Notes under the pieces: generated by a model
What the model saw: the letters and a program-made list of their open reading frames with translations, nothing else
Database searches by the model: none
What the model was told of the DNA's origin: nothing
Made by a program: the position numbers and the translations under genes
In this document: positions 50,919 through 59,569 of the stretch, in pieces
Layout of the letters: each line of letters starts with the position of its first letter
Numbering within the stretch: position 1 is the first letter of the stretch
Assembly: GCA_964637365.1 (NCBI GenBank)
Contig: CAZWWH010000007.1
Span: 1-64,000, forward strand
Reading direction: 5' to 3'
DNA: 64,000 nucleotides
From: Cryptoclostridium sp964637365
Lineage (GTDB): Bacteria > Bacillota > Dehalobacteriia > UBA7702

Positions 50919-52212
50919 AATTAAAGTCGTCGGTGGCGGACTCGCCGGAAGCGAGGCCGCTTGGCAAATTACAAAACGAGGATATGAAGTGGATCTCTAT
51001 GAGATGCGCCCAGTGCAAATGACTCCCGCCCATAAAACGGAGCATTTGGCGGAGTTGGTATGCAGCAATTCCTTCCGTGCGGCGAATATTGAGAACGCAG
51101 TGGGACTTCTGAAAGAGGAAATGCGTCGTCTTGATTCCCTCATTATGCGGGCCGCCGACGCCACGGCAGTACCTGCCGGCGGGGCTTTGGCCGTGGATCG
51201 CAACGAATTCTCTGCTATGATCGAAAAAGAATTGCTGTCAACGGGAAAAGTTCATTTAATTCGTGAAGAAATCACGGAGATTCCACAAGACGGAGTTACC
51301 ATTATAGCCACAGGACCCCTTACTTCAGAAAAACTTTCAGAAGTACTGGCTGATATGGCGGGTCGTGAGGATCTCTATTTCTATGATGCAGTGGCTCCGA
51401 TTTTAAGCGGGGATTCCATTAACATGGATGTAGCCTTTTTCGCCTCCCGCTATGACAAAGGCGAGGCCGCCTATATCAACTGCCCCATGACTAAAGAAGA
51501 GTACGATGCTTTCTATAAAGCCATCATCAGCGCAGATGTCTTTGAACCCCATGGCTTTGAGAAAATCAAATTTTTTGAGGGGTGTATGCCCATGGAGGCC
51601 ATTGCGGCCCGAGGCCGTGAAACCATGTGTCACGGTCCGTTAAAGCCTGTGGGGCTGGTAGATCCCCGTACGGGGAAAATGCCCTACGCTGTAGTGCAGC
51701 TGAGAAAGGAAGACAACGAAGGTCAGCTATATAATATGGTAGGTTTCCAAACGCACCTTTTGCGTGGGGAACAGGAGCGGGTCTTTCGCATGATTCCCGG
51801 GTTGGAAAACGCCGAATTCCAAAGATATGGTATGATTCACCGCAATACTTATATTCATTCTCCCAAAATCCTGGCCCCCACTTTAGAAGTGAAGGACCGG
51901 GAAGGCTTGTTCTTTGCGGGGCAGCTTACAGGGGTAGAAGGATATGTGGAATCGACCTCGAACGGTTTGTTGGCCGGTATTAATGCGGTGCGGGCCATAG
52001 AGGGCCGTGAACGCGTGGTAATGCCGCCGGAAACGGCCATCGGCGCTTTGGCTCATTATGTGGCCAATGGCGGCAGCGGACGTTTTGATCCCATGAACGT
52101 CACTTTCGGTCTGATGCCTCCTTTGGAACAGCGTATCCGCAAGAAAAAGGAACGCAACGCCGCCATCGCTCAGCGAGCGCTGGAGGTATTGGCAACCATT
52201 GATGTTGACTAA
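50908..52212 (+). CDS. trmFO: Folate-dependent tRNA (uracil54-C5)-methyltransferase TrmFO
   Basis: A 434-residue flavoenzyme that makes T54 in tRNA using methylene-tetrahydrofolate. It has the FAD loop V-V-G-G-G-L-A-G-S-E-A-A-W, Y-E-M-R-P, and V-C-S-N-S-F-R. GTG 50908 gives the family's start, overlapping topA; an in-frame ATG at 50818 would add 30 unrelated residues. The ribosome binding site is weak, consistent with coupling to topA. Confidence 0.93.
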   Translation: MKNKIKVVGGGLAGSEAAWQITKRGYEVDLYEMRPVQMTPAHKTEHLAELVCSNSFRAANIENAVGLLKEEMRRLDSLIMRAADATAVPAGGALAVDRNEFSAMIEKELLSTGKVHLIREEITEIPQDGVTIIATGPLTSEKLSEVLADMAGREDLYFYDAVAPILSGDSINMDVAFFASRYDKGEAAYINCPMTKEEYDAFYKAIISADVFEPHGFEKIKFFEGCMPMEAIAARGRETMCHGPLKPVGLVDPRTGKMPYAVVQLRKEDNEGQLYNMVGFQTHLLRGEQERVFRMIPGLENAEFQRYGMIHRNTYIHSPKILAPTLEVKDREGLFFAGQLTGVEGYVESTSNGLLAGINAVRAIEGRERVVMPPETAIGALAHYVANGGSGRFDPMNVTFGLMPPLEQRIRKKKERNAAIAQRALEVLATIDVD

Positions 52213-52226
52213 CTTTTGATTTCCTT

Positions 52227-53141
52227 ATGGAATGGACTGATTTGGACGACATGAATCTATTTGATACTTATATGCAATATCTTGTAGGGGAAAAGGCCGC
52301 TTCTCCCAATACTTCCGCGGCCTATGGCCGTGATTTGGTGGATTATCTTGAGTTTTTGGAAGCAGAGCCGCCCTCTTATGAAGAAGCGCTGGCGGCGGAT
52401 CATTTAACGGTCCGCCGTTACCTTATGGATTTGCAGAAACGGGGCTTTTCTAAAACCTCCATGGCGAGGAAAATGTCCTCTTTGCGGAGCTTTTACCGAT
52501 TTCTTGTGCGGGAGGAATTGATTGAAGATAATCCCTTGACCTTGGTATCTTCTCCCAAGGAAAACAAAAAATTGCCGAAGTTTATCCATTATGAGGATTT
52601 GGAGGGAATTTTCCTGTTGCCGGATAACAGCCCCGCCGGACTGCGGGACTGCGCAATTTTGGAGGTTCTCTATGGCGGCGGGCTTCGTGTTTCGGAGCTT
52701 TGCGCTTTGACGCTGCCCCATTATTTAAAGAGCATTCATTCTCTCCGTGTAATGGGGAAGGGGCAGAAGGAACGCCTGATTCCTCTGGGTAGCCGTGCCG
52801 TTGCCGCTTTGGACGGCTATTTACAGCGAGGGAGGCCTGCTTTGGTGAAGGATGAGGAAATAGAAAGCATTTTTCTGAATCAGAGAAATGGCCACGGTTT
52901 AACCCGCCGTGCCATCCAGGATATCATCAACAAATATGTGGAGCGTATGGCTACCAACTTGAAAATCAGCCCCCATATGCTACGACACTCCTATGCCACG
53001 CATATGCTGGAAAACGGCGCGGATATTCGTATCATTCAGGAATTGCTGGGCCATTCCCGTTTGTCAACAACGCAGATTTATACCCATATTACGAAATCCC
53101 ATATGAAAGAAGTTTACAATCACGCGCATCCTCGTTCCTGA
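52227..53141 (+). CDS. xerC: Tyrosine recombinase XerC (CodV-like)
   Basis: A 304-residue site-specific recombinase for chromosome dimer resolution. The core-binding domain (about 10-100) is followed by the catalytic residues G-L-R-V-S-E-L (Arg), G-K-G-Q-K-E-R (Lys), H-M-L-R-H (His/Arg), L-G-H-S-R (His) and the nucleophile I-Y-T-H (Tyr near 288). The place before hslV-hslU matches B. subtilis codV. The start is uncertain: ATG 52227 lacks a site, and ATG 52251 is an alternative. Confidence 0.92.
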   Translation: MEWTDLDDMNLFDTYMQYLVGEKAASPNTSAAYGRDLVDYLEFLEAEPPSYEEALAADHLTVRRYLMDLQKRGFSKTSMARKMSSLRSFYRFLVREELIEDNPLTLVSSPKENKKLPKFIHYEDLEGIFLLPDNSPAGLRDCAILEVLYGGGLRVSELCALTLPHYLKSIHSLRVMGKGQKERLIPLGSRAVAALDGYLQRGRPALVKDEEIESIFLNQRNGHGLTRRAIQDIINKYVERMATNLKISPHMLRHSYATHMLENGADIRIIQELLGHSRLSTTQIYTHITKSHMKEVYNHAHPRS

Positions 53142-53159
53142 GGATGGAAAGGAGTAAAA

Positions 53160-53696
53160 ATGTTTGAAGCAACCACAATCATCGGTGTTCAAAAGGATGG
53201 CCATACAGCTTTAGCCGGTGATGGGCAGGTCACCATGGGAGAAGCCGTGATCATGAAAAATAATGCCAAAAAGGTGCGGCGTCTCTACGGCGGCAAAGTC
53301 TTGGCGGGATTCGCCGGCGCAGTGGCTGACGCCTTTACCCTTTTTGACAAATTCGAGGTCAAATTAGGGGAGTACAACGGCAATTTAATGCGGGCCGCGG
53401 TGGAATTGGTGAAAGAATGGCGCACTGATAAATATTTGCAGAAATTAGAAGCCATGCTTATTGTAGCTGATAAGACCAGTATGCTGATTATCTCCGGCAG
53501 TGGGGAAATTATTGAGCCTGACGATGGCATCGTGGCCATCGGCAGCGGTGGAAATTACGCTCTGTCCGCAGCCAAAGCCCTGGTGGCTCACAGCGACCTT
53601 TCCGCCAAGGAAGTGGCAGGAGAGGCCATGAAAATCGCCGCCAGTATTTGTGTTTTTACCAATGACCATATTATTATTGAAGAAATTGAGGAGTAA
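53160..53696 (+). CDS. hslV: ATP-dependent protease peptidase subunit HslV (ClpQ)
   Basis: A 178-residue proteasome-like peptidase. The N-terminus is M-F-E-A then T-T-I-I-G, so a short propeptide must be removed to expose the catalytic Thr. G-D-G-Q-V-T-M-G follows as in the family. It forms a double hexamer capped by HslU. It has AAAGGAG upstream and is coupled to hslU by a 2-nt gap. Confidence 0.95.
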   Translation: MFEATTIIGVQKDGHTALAGDGQVTMGEAVIMKNNAKKVRRLYGGKVLAGFAGAVADAFTLFDKFEVKLGEYNGNLMRAAVELVKEWRTDKYLQKLEAMLIVADKTSMLIISGSGEIIEPDDGIVAIGSGGNYALSAAKALVAHSDLSAKEVAGEAMKIAASICVFTNDHIIIEEIEE

Positions 53697-53698
53697 AG

Positions 53699-55042
53699 AT
53701 GAAATCGGAATTAACGCCCAGTCAAATCGTTATGGAGCTGGATAAATATATCATCGGCCAGGCCAACGCCAAAAAGAGCGTGGCCATCGCTTTGAGAAAC
53801 CGCTACCGCCGCAAAAATGTCGCCGACGACCTGCGGGAGGATATCATTCCCAAAAATATCATCATGATCGGTCCCACCGGCGTGGGAAAGACGGAAATTG
53901 CCCGCCGCCTGGCCAAATTGGTCAACGCGCCCTTTGTAAAGGTGGAAGCTACGAAATTTACAGAAGTAGGCTATGTGGGCCGGGATGTGGACTCTATCAT
54001 CCGGGAGTTGGTGGAAAATTCCATTTCCATTATCCGTGAGGAACGTCTTTCCATCGTGAGGAAGCAGGCGGAAAAAAATGCGGAGGCCCACCTTGTCAAT
54101 GTTCTGATGATGAAGGGCTACGGCAAAGACCAGGAAGAGGACGAAGAAGAAATGTTGACCCAAAATGAGCAGAACGCCCGCCGCAGAAAATATATTCGTC
54201 GCCTGTTGGCCAGCGGTGAATTGGATCGTGAAACCTTGGAAATTGAGGTAGAGGAAGCCCCCAACGCCGTGATGCTGGGCGGTATGGACGAAATGGGAAT
54301 GAACCTCGGCGAGGTTTTAGGCAGCATGATGCCGACAAAAATGAAAAAACGTAAAGTTACTACCAAAGAGGCAATGCGCATCTTTGTCCAGGAGGAAAGC
54401 CAAAAGCTCATCGATATGGAGGAGGTATCCGCCGAAGCCATTGACAAGGCGGAACAAATGGGCATTGTATTCCTGGATGAAATTGATAAAATCGCCGTTT
54501 CCGATTCCAAAAGCGGCATTGACGTCAGCCGTGGCGGCGTGCAGCGGGATATTCTGCCGCTGGTCGAAGGAGCCACTGTCAACACAAAGCATGGTCCCTG
54601 CAAGACCGACCATATTTTGTTTATCGCCGCCGGTGCTTTCCATGTGGCGAAACCCTCGGATCTGATGCCGGAGCTTCAAGGCCGTTTCCCCATTCGCGTG
54701 GAGTTGGACAGCTTGACTCGTGATGACTACCGTATGATTCTGCGAGAGCCGGAAAATTCTCTGTTAAAGCAGTATACAGAGTTATTAAAAGCAGACGGCG
54801 TTTATGTGACTTTTACCGACGATGGTATTGACGCCATGGCGGCTATCGCCGATGAAACCAATCATCAGGCCGAAAACATCGGCGCCCGTCGTCTTCATAC
54901 CATTATGGAGAAGGTTCTGGAGGATCTGCTTTTCTCCGCTCCCGATTTGGCACGGGGGGAAGTCTCCATTGATGGACAATACGTCAACAGTCGCATGGAG
55001 GGGATTGTGAAAAACGAAGATCTTTCCAAATACATCTTATAA
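53699..55042 (+). CDS. hslU: ATP-dependent protease ATPase subunit HslU (ClpY)
   Basis: A 447-residue AAA+ unfoldase. It has Y-I-I-G-Q-A-N-A-K-K at the start, Walker A G-P-T-G-V-G-K-T-E-I-A-R (about 58), the pore motif G-Y-V-G-R-D, an acidic I domain (about 130-230) and Walker B F-L-D-E-I-D-K. It feeds substrates to HslV. In B. subtilis codY follows; here the next gene is rpsB. Confidence 0.96.
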   Translation: MKSELTPSQIVMELDKYIIGQANAKKSVAIALRNRYRRKNVADDLREDIIPKNIIMIGPTGVGKTEIARRLAKLVNAPFVKVEATKFTEVGYVGRDVDSIIRELVENSISIIREERLSIVRKQAEKNAEAHLVNVLMMKGYGKDQEEDEEEMLTQNEQNARRRKYIRRLLASGELDRETLEIEVEEAPNAVMLGGMDEMGMNLGEVLGSMMPTKMKKRKVTTKEAMRIFVQEESQKLIDMEEVSAEAIDKAEQMGIVFLDEIDKIAVSDSKSGIDVSRGGVQRDILPLVEGATVNTKHGPCKTDHILFIAAGAFHVAKPSDLMPELQGRFPIRVELDSLTRDDYRMILREPENSLLKQYTELLKADGVYVTFTDDGIDAMAAIADETNHQAENIGARRLHTIMEKVLEDLLFSAPDLARGEVSIDGQYVNSRMEGIVKNEDLSKYIL

Positions 55043-55318
55043 TTTATGACGATTCGGCAGACCGCACCAAGGGCGCAGTCTGCCATCGTTAGAATTTGGA
55101 AAAAAGTTTGTAATTTTGCCAAAGTATTTTTTTATGGGAATGAAAAAGGATTCAGGCTTTTGTTGTCGAAATACATGAACTGTCAAAATATTTGCAACTA
55201 TGAGAAAAATCCACCGGATGAATCGTTATCTTGACAAATCCCTTGAGAAAGCCGGGCTCATGGTAATAATTTTTTGAAAATAACCTCATATATCATGGAT
55301 TTTTTAAGTAAAATTTAC

Positions 55319-55347
55319 TTGCAACTCCATTCACTTTGTGTTAGTAT
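55319..55347 (+). promoter_or_regulatory. Promoter of the rpsB operon
   Basis: TTGCAA (55319-55324), 17-nt spacer, TAGTAT (55342-55347). The 55043-55318 stretch upstream holds no gene I can support; it contains a GC-rich hairpin at 55056-55084 and AT-rich sequence. Confidence 0.65.
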
Positions 55348-55353
55348 ATATGA

Positions 55354-55452
55354 GAAAACGCACGAATTCGGATTTCACGTGCTTGTGGCGGAAATGCTGC
55401 ACGGGACAGATGATGAATTCGGAGGTTCAAACAAAAGGAGGAAAACTAAATC
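55354..55452 (+). promoter_or_regulatory. Structured rpsB leader with alternative hairpins
   Basis: Three segments GCACG (55360-55364), CGTGC (55378-55382) and GCACG (55399-55403) allow the middle one to pair with either outer one. GAATTCGG occurs twice (55364-55371, 55415-55422). This is a plausible autoregulatory S2 leader; no family search could be run. Confidence 0.45.
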
Positions 55453-56193
55453 ATGGCAGTAATTTCTATGAAACAGCTCTTGGAAGCCGGTGTTCATTTC
55501 GGGCATCAGACCCGTCGTTGGAACCCTAAAATGGCTCCCTACATCTTCACTGAACGCAACGGTATCTACATTATTGACTTGCAGAAAACCGTTAAGAAAA
55601 TTGATGAAGCTTATAATTTCATCAAAGACACCGTTGCCGAAGGGAAATCGATTCTTTTCGTCGGTACGAAAAAACAGGCTCAGGATGCCATCAAGGACGA
55701 AGCTGTTCGTTGCGGTATGTATTACGTCAATCAGAGATGGTTGGGCGGTCTTATGACCAACAACAAAACCATCCAGACTAGAATCGACTTCATCCGTAAT
55801 TACGAAAAAATGGAAGAAGAAGGTACCCTGGCTCTCCTGCCTAAAAAAGAAGTTGCTCAGCTTCAGGGCCAAAAAGAAAAATTGGAAAAATTCTTGGGCG
55901 GTATCAAAGATATGAAGGATCTCCCTGGCGCTTTGTTTGTTGTTGATCCCAAAAAAGAAAGAATCGCCATCGCTGAAGCAAGAAAACTCAACATCCCCAT
56001 CGTGGCTATCGTTGATACCAACTGCGATCCCGAAGAAGTTGACTATGTAATTCCCGGCAATGATGATGCTATCCGTGCCGTAAAACTTCTCGTATCCAGA
56101 ATGGCTGACGCTGTCATTGAAGGAAACCAGGGAATGTCCATGGCTGAAGAAGAAGTTGCCGAAGATGCAATGGAAGAAGAAGCCGCTGAGTAA
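55453..56193 (+). CDS. rpsB: 30S ribosomal protein S2
   Basis: A 246-residue 30S protein with L-L-E-A-G-V-H-F-G-H-Q-T-R-R-W-N-P-K-M at residues 8-26 and V-D-T-N-C-D-P-E near 190. The C-terminal tail is very acidic (Glu-rich). AAAGGAGG precedes the ATG. It is first in the rpsB-tsf-pyrH-frr operon. Confidence 0.97.
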   Translation: MAVISMKQLLEAGVHFGHQTRRWNPKMAPYIFTERNGIYIIDLQKTVKKIDEAYNFIKDTVAEGKSILFVGTKKQAQDAIKDEAVRCGMYYVNQRWLGGLMTNNKTIQTRIDFIRNYEKMEEEGTLALLPKKEVAQLQGQKEKLEKFLGGIKDMKDLPGALFVVDPKKERIAIAEARKLNIPIVAIVDTNCDPEEVDYVIPGNDDAIRAVKLLVSRMADAVIEGNQGMSMAEEEVAEDAMEEEAAE

Positions 56194-56207
56194 TTTGGAT
56201 TTATAAG

Positions 56208-56265
56208 GCAGGGAAGTAGAATATCAGCCTTTTGGGGCAGGTTGTCCTACCCCTGCTTTTTCTTT
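56208..56265 (+). terminator. Attenuator-like terminator between rpsB and tsf
   Basis: A stem of 6 plus 4 bp with a 2-nt bulge (56208-56219 with 56247-56256), a large loop with further pairing potential and a T-run (56257-56265) lie inside the operon. It probably adjusts tsf relative to rpsB. Confidence 0.65.
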
Positions 56266-56292
56266 GAATATATTAGGAGGAATCGAATTAAA

Positions 56293-57219
56293 ATGGTAAC
56301 AGCTCAAATGGTAAAAGAGCTCCGCGAAAGAACCGGAGCCGGTATGATGGATTGCAAAAAAGCACTGAATGAAACCGAAGGCGATATGGAAAAAGCCATT
56401 GACTTTTTGAGAGAAAAAGGCTTGGCCAAAGCTACCAAAAAATCCGGACGTATCGCTGCCGAAGGTATCATTGAAAGCTATGTTTCCGAAGATCAAAAAG
56501 CCGGCGTTCTCGTGGAAATCAACTGCGAAACCGACTTTGTGGCGAAAAATGAAGATTTCAAAGCCTTTGCTGCCGATGTGGCCAAACAAGCCATCAGCAC
56601 CGAAGCCGCAGACATTGAAGCCTTCATGGCCGAAGCTTGGCAGGGTGAAGCCGGCAAAACGGTAAAAGATATTCAGACTGAGAAAATCGCTGTGATTGGC
56701 GAAAATATCAACGTCAGAAGATTTGAAAAAGTTGACGCTTCCGAAGGTTGCGTTGCCTGTTATATTCATGGCGGCGGTAAAATCGGCGTTATGATTCAGG
56801 CCAAAACCGACATTGTTAATGACGAAGTAAAAGCCTGTTTGAGAAACGTTGCGATGCAGGTTGCCGCTATGGATCCCAAATATGTCTCCCGTGATGAAGT
56901 TCCCGCCGACTATTTGGAACATGAGAAAGAAATTTTGATGGCTCAGGCCAAAGAAGAAAACCCCAATAAACCCGAAAATATCATTGAAAAAATGATTACC
57001 GGTCGTTTGAATAAAGAATTGAAAGAAATCTGCCTTTTGGATCAGGCTTATGTTCAGGATGGCGATATCACCGTTGCCCAGTATCTTGAAAAAGTTGGCA
57101 AAGAAGTCGGCGCAACCATCACTGTTCAGAAGAGCGTACGTTTCAAAACCGGTGAAGGTCTTGAAAAGAAAGTAGACGATTTTGCCGGCGAAGTTGCCAA
57201 TATGTTCAAAAAAGACTGA
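56293..57219 (+). CDS. tsf: Elongation factor Ts
   Basis: A 308-residue guanine-nucleotide exchange factor for EF-Tu: L-R-E-R-T-G-A-G-M-M-D-C-K-K-A-L (about 10-25), the T-D-F-V-A-K-N core contact and the dimerisation part. ATG 56293 follows AGGAGGAAT; the longer in-frame reading runs through the terminator hairpin and is rejected. Confidence 0.97.
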   Translation: MVTAQMVKELRERTGAGMMDCKKALNETEGDMEKAIDFLREKGLAKATKKSGRIAAEGIIESYVSEDQKAGVLVEINCETDFVAKNEDFKAFAADVAKQAISTEAADIEAFMAEAWQGEAGKTVKDIQTEKIAVIGENINVRRFEKVDASEGCVACYIHGGGKIGVMIQAKTDIVNDEVKACLRNVAMQVAAMDPKYVSRDEVPADYLEHEKEILMAQAKEENPNKPENIIEKMITGRLNKELKEICLLDQAYVQDGDITVAQYLEKVGKEVGATITVQKSVRFKTGEGLEKKVDDFAGEVANMFKKD

Positions 57220-57264
57220 CGAGACGGAAATTCCGTATAAGTATAAAGAAGCTGGTGATACGTC

Positions 57265-57996
57265 ATGTGGGCAGAACCGATTTATAAAAGAGTGGTATTA
57301 AAGCTAAGTGGTGAGGCCCTTGCGGGAGAGCAAGGCTATGGCATTGAACAAGATATGCTGAATTATGTCGCTGGCGAAGTACAAGAGCTTCGTGATCTTG
57401 GTGTTGATGTTTTGATCGTCGTTGGCGGCGGCAACATCTGGCGCGGCATCGCAGGCTCTAAAAAAGGCATGGATCGTGCAACAGCAGACTATATGGGGAT
57501 GCTGGCAACGGTTATGAACAGTTTGGCGCTGCAAAATGCTTTGGAGCATATTGGTATTGATACCCGTGTGCAGTCTGCCATTGAGATGCGGCAGATTGCG
57601 GAGCCTTATATCCGTCGCAAAGCCATTCGGCATCTGGAAAAGGGACGTGTGGTAATTTTTGCGGCAGGTACAGGGAATCCCTATTTTTCTACGGATACGA
57701 CAGCCGCTTTGCGCGCCGCAGAATTAGAGGCTGATGCCATTCTCATGGCGAAAAAGGTTGACGGTGTTTATTCCGCTGATCCCAAAGTTGACCCCAATGC
57801 TAAAAAATTTGACACATTAGAATTCATGGAGATTATTGAAAAGGAATTAGGGGTCATGGACTCCACGGCGGCCTCTCTTTGTAAAGACAATAAGATTCCT
57901 ATTCTTTTGTTCAATATTAATACCAAAGGTAATATTCGCCGGGCCATTCTCGGTGAAAATGTTGGTACAGTTGTCGGAGGTGTAACTCATGATTAA
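57265..57996 (+). CDS. pyrH: UMP kinase
   Basis: A 243-residue amino-acid-kinase-fold enzyme that makes UDP from UMP. Signatures are V-V-L-K-L-S-G-E-A-L (about 10-19), V-G-G-G-N-I-W-R-G and D-T-T-A-A-L-R-A-A-E. It overlaps frr by 8 nt. The upstream site is weak (AAGAAGCTGGTG). Confidence 0.96.
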   Translation: MWAEPIYKRVVLKLSGEALAGEQGYGIEQDMLNYVAGEVQELRDLGVDVLIVVGGGNIWRGIAGSKKGMDRATADYMGMLATVMNSLALQNALEHIGIDTRVQSAIEMRQIAEPYIRRKAIRHLEKGRVVIFAAGTGNPYFSTDTTAALRAAELEADAILMAKKVDGVYSADPKVDPNAKKFDTLEFMEIIEKELGVMDSTAASLCKDNKIPILLFNINTKGNIRRAILGENVGTVVGGVTHD

Positions 57997-58546
57997 AGAA
58001 TATCTGGCCGAAGCCGAAGAACGAATGAACAAATCTGCCGAAGCGCTAAAACGTGAATTTGCCACGCTACGTGCTGGTCGCGCAACTCCTGCATTGCTTG
58101 ATAAAATTCAGGTGGACTATTATGGTGCCATGACTCCCTTGAATCAGATGGCCAATATCTCCGCCCCTGAAAGCCGTATGCTTATGATTCAGCCCTGGGA
58201 TAAAAGTGCTATGAAAGGGATTGAAAAAGCGATTCTCGCTTCCGACCTTGGCTTGACTCCTACCAATGACGGTACGGTGATTCGTATTGCCATTCCTCAG
58301 CTTACCGAAGAACGTAGAAAAGAGCTTGTGAAAATCGTAAAGAAAAAATCAGAAGAAGCGAAGGTTGCAGTGCGCAACATTCGACGTGATTTGAATGATG
58401 AAATCAAGAAATTAGAAAAAGCCCATGAAGTCTCCGAAGATGACGCGAAAAACGGCTTAGATGATGCCCAAAAATTGACGGAAAAAGCCATCAAAAAATT
58501 GGATGAAATCACCGTCGCCAAAGAAGCGGAGATTATGGAAGTTTAA
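57989..58546 (+). CDS. frr: Ribosome recycling factor
   Basis: A 185-residue tRNA-mimic that with EF-G splits post-termination ribosomes: L-R-A-G-R-A-T-P-A-L-L-D near residues 27-38, L-T-E-E-R-R-K-E-L and the long coiled C-terminal helix. GGAGGTG precedes the ATG inside the pyrH end. Confidence 0.97.
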   Translation: MIKEYLAEAEERMNKSAEALKREFATLRAGRATPALLDKIQVDYYGAMTPLNQMANISAPESRMLMIQPWDKSAMKGIEKAILASDLGLTPTNDGTVIRIAIPQLTEERRKELVKIVKKKSEEAKVAVRNIRRDLNDEIKKLEKAHEVSEDDAKNGLDDAQKLTEKAIKKLDEITVAKEAEIMEV

Positions 58547-58601
58547 TTTTGTCTTAATGCAAATGCATTTTTTAAAATTAAATCAAGGGAGGTGTAACGG
58601 A

Positions 58602-58766
58602 ATGTATAAAATCACTGACGAATGCGTAGCTTGCGGTACTTGCATGGACGAATGCCCTCATGATGCTATCAAAGAAGGCGACGTTTATGAAATCGATCAG
58701 GACGCTTGCCAAGAATGCGGCAGCTGCATCGATGCTTGCCCCAGCGATGCTATTATCGAAGAATAA
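58602..58766 (+). CDS. 2[4Fe-4S] ferredoxin
   Basis: A 54-residue clostridial-type ferredoxin with two C-x-x-C-x-x-C-x-x-x-C-P motifs (starting at Cys8 and Cys37), pseudo-twofold. ATG 58602 follows GGGAGGTG; the longer in-frame reading overlaps frr and is not supported. It is an unusual member of this operon. IspG, encoded 3.8 kb downstream, needs a low-potential electron donor, so this ferredoxin could serve it (inference). A strong terminator follows. Confidence 0.93.
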   Translation: MYKITDECVACGTCMDECPHDAIKEGDVYEIDQDACQECGSCIDACPSDAIIEE

Positions 58767-58774
58767 TTAAGCAT

Positions 58775-58805
58775 AAAACCCCCTCGGTTTTCGAGGGGGT
58801 TTTTG
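58775..58805 (+). terminator. Rho-independent terminator between the ferredoxin gene and uppS
   Basis: A 12-bp stem (58775-58786 with 58792-58803, including four A-T pairs) and T-run end only 14 nt before the uppS start, leaving no space for a new promoter; downstream expression needs read-through. Confidence 0.88.
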
Positions 58806-58818
58806 TCAATTAACGGAT

Positions 58819-59553
58819 ATGATGAGTGTAGATTTATTAAAACAGATTGATTTGGAACGGGTACCACAGCATATTGCCATTATTATGGACGGCAATGGCC
58901 GTTGGGCCAAAAAGCAAAAGCTCGCCCGTATCAAGGGCCATGCCGCGGGTACCAAAATCATCAAAAATTTGATCCAGAAGTGCAGCGATTTGGGTGTCAA
59001 AGTGCTGACCCTTTATTGTTTCTCCACAGAAAATTGGCGCCGCCCCATGGAGGAAGTGAATTTCCTTATGGATTTGATTCGCGGCTACTTGGTACGGGAA
59101 GCCAATGATATGATGGCTGAGGGGGTTCGCCTTCGTGGTATCGGCAATTTGGACTCATTGCCGAATAAAGTGAAAGAAGAAATTTATCGTGTCAGCGAGA
59201 TGACCAAAGACTGTAAAAAAATTGACCTGAACATCGCCATCAATTACGGCGGTCGTCAGGAGATTTTGCGTGCTGTAAAAACCATCTCCCAAGAGATTCA
59301 ACAAGGAACACTCAATGCCGATGATTTGGACGAAGCGGCATTTTCAAAATATTTATACACCGCAGGCCAGCCTGATCCAGATCTGTTGATTCGTACTTCC
59401 GGTGAGCAGCGAATCAGCAATTACCTGCTCTGGCAGTTGGCTTACACGGAAATTTATTTTACCGATGTGAATTGGCCTGATTTCGACGAAGAAGAGCTGT
59501 ATCGGGCTGTACTCGCATATCAAAATCGGAATCGCCGCTTTGGCGGAATCTGA
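58819..59553 (+). CDS. uppS: Undecaprenyl (polyprenyl) diphosphate synthase
   Basis: A 244-residue cis-prenyltransferase that makes the lipid carrier for peptidoglycan and wall polymers. It has H-I-A-I-I-M-D-G-N-G-R-W-A (catalytic Asp), G-H-A-A-G, F-S-T-E-N-W-R-R-P and R-T-S-G-E-Q-R-I-S-N. Two adjacent ATGs exist (58819, 58822), both with a poor ribosome binding site. It opens the lipid/isoprenoid part of the operon. Confidence 0.95.
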   Translation: MMSVDLLKQIDLERVPQHIAIIMDGNGRWAKKQKLARIKGHAAGTKIIKNLIQKCSDLGVKVLTLYCFSTENWRRPMEEVNFLMDLIRGYLVREANDMMAEGVRLRGIGNLDSLPNKVKEEIYRVSEMTKDCKKIDLNIAINYGGRQEILRAVKTISQEIQQGTLNADDLDEAAFSKYLYTAGQPDPDLLIRTSGEQRISNYLLWQLAYTEIYFTDVNWPDFDEEELYRAVLAYQNRNRRFGGI

Positions 59554-59569
59554 GAATAGAGGTGCTTGG

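Noticed and set aside
55056..55084. GC-rich hairpin after hslU as a terminator
   Set aside because: The 7-bp stem is real but no T-run follows, so I do not call it a Rho-independent terminator.
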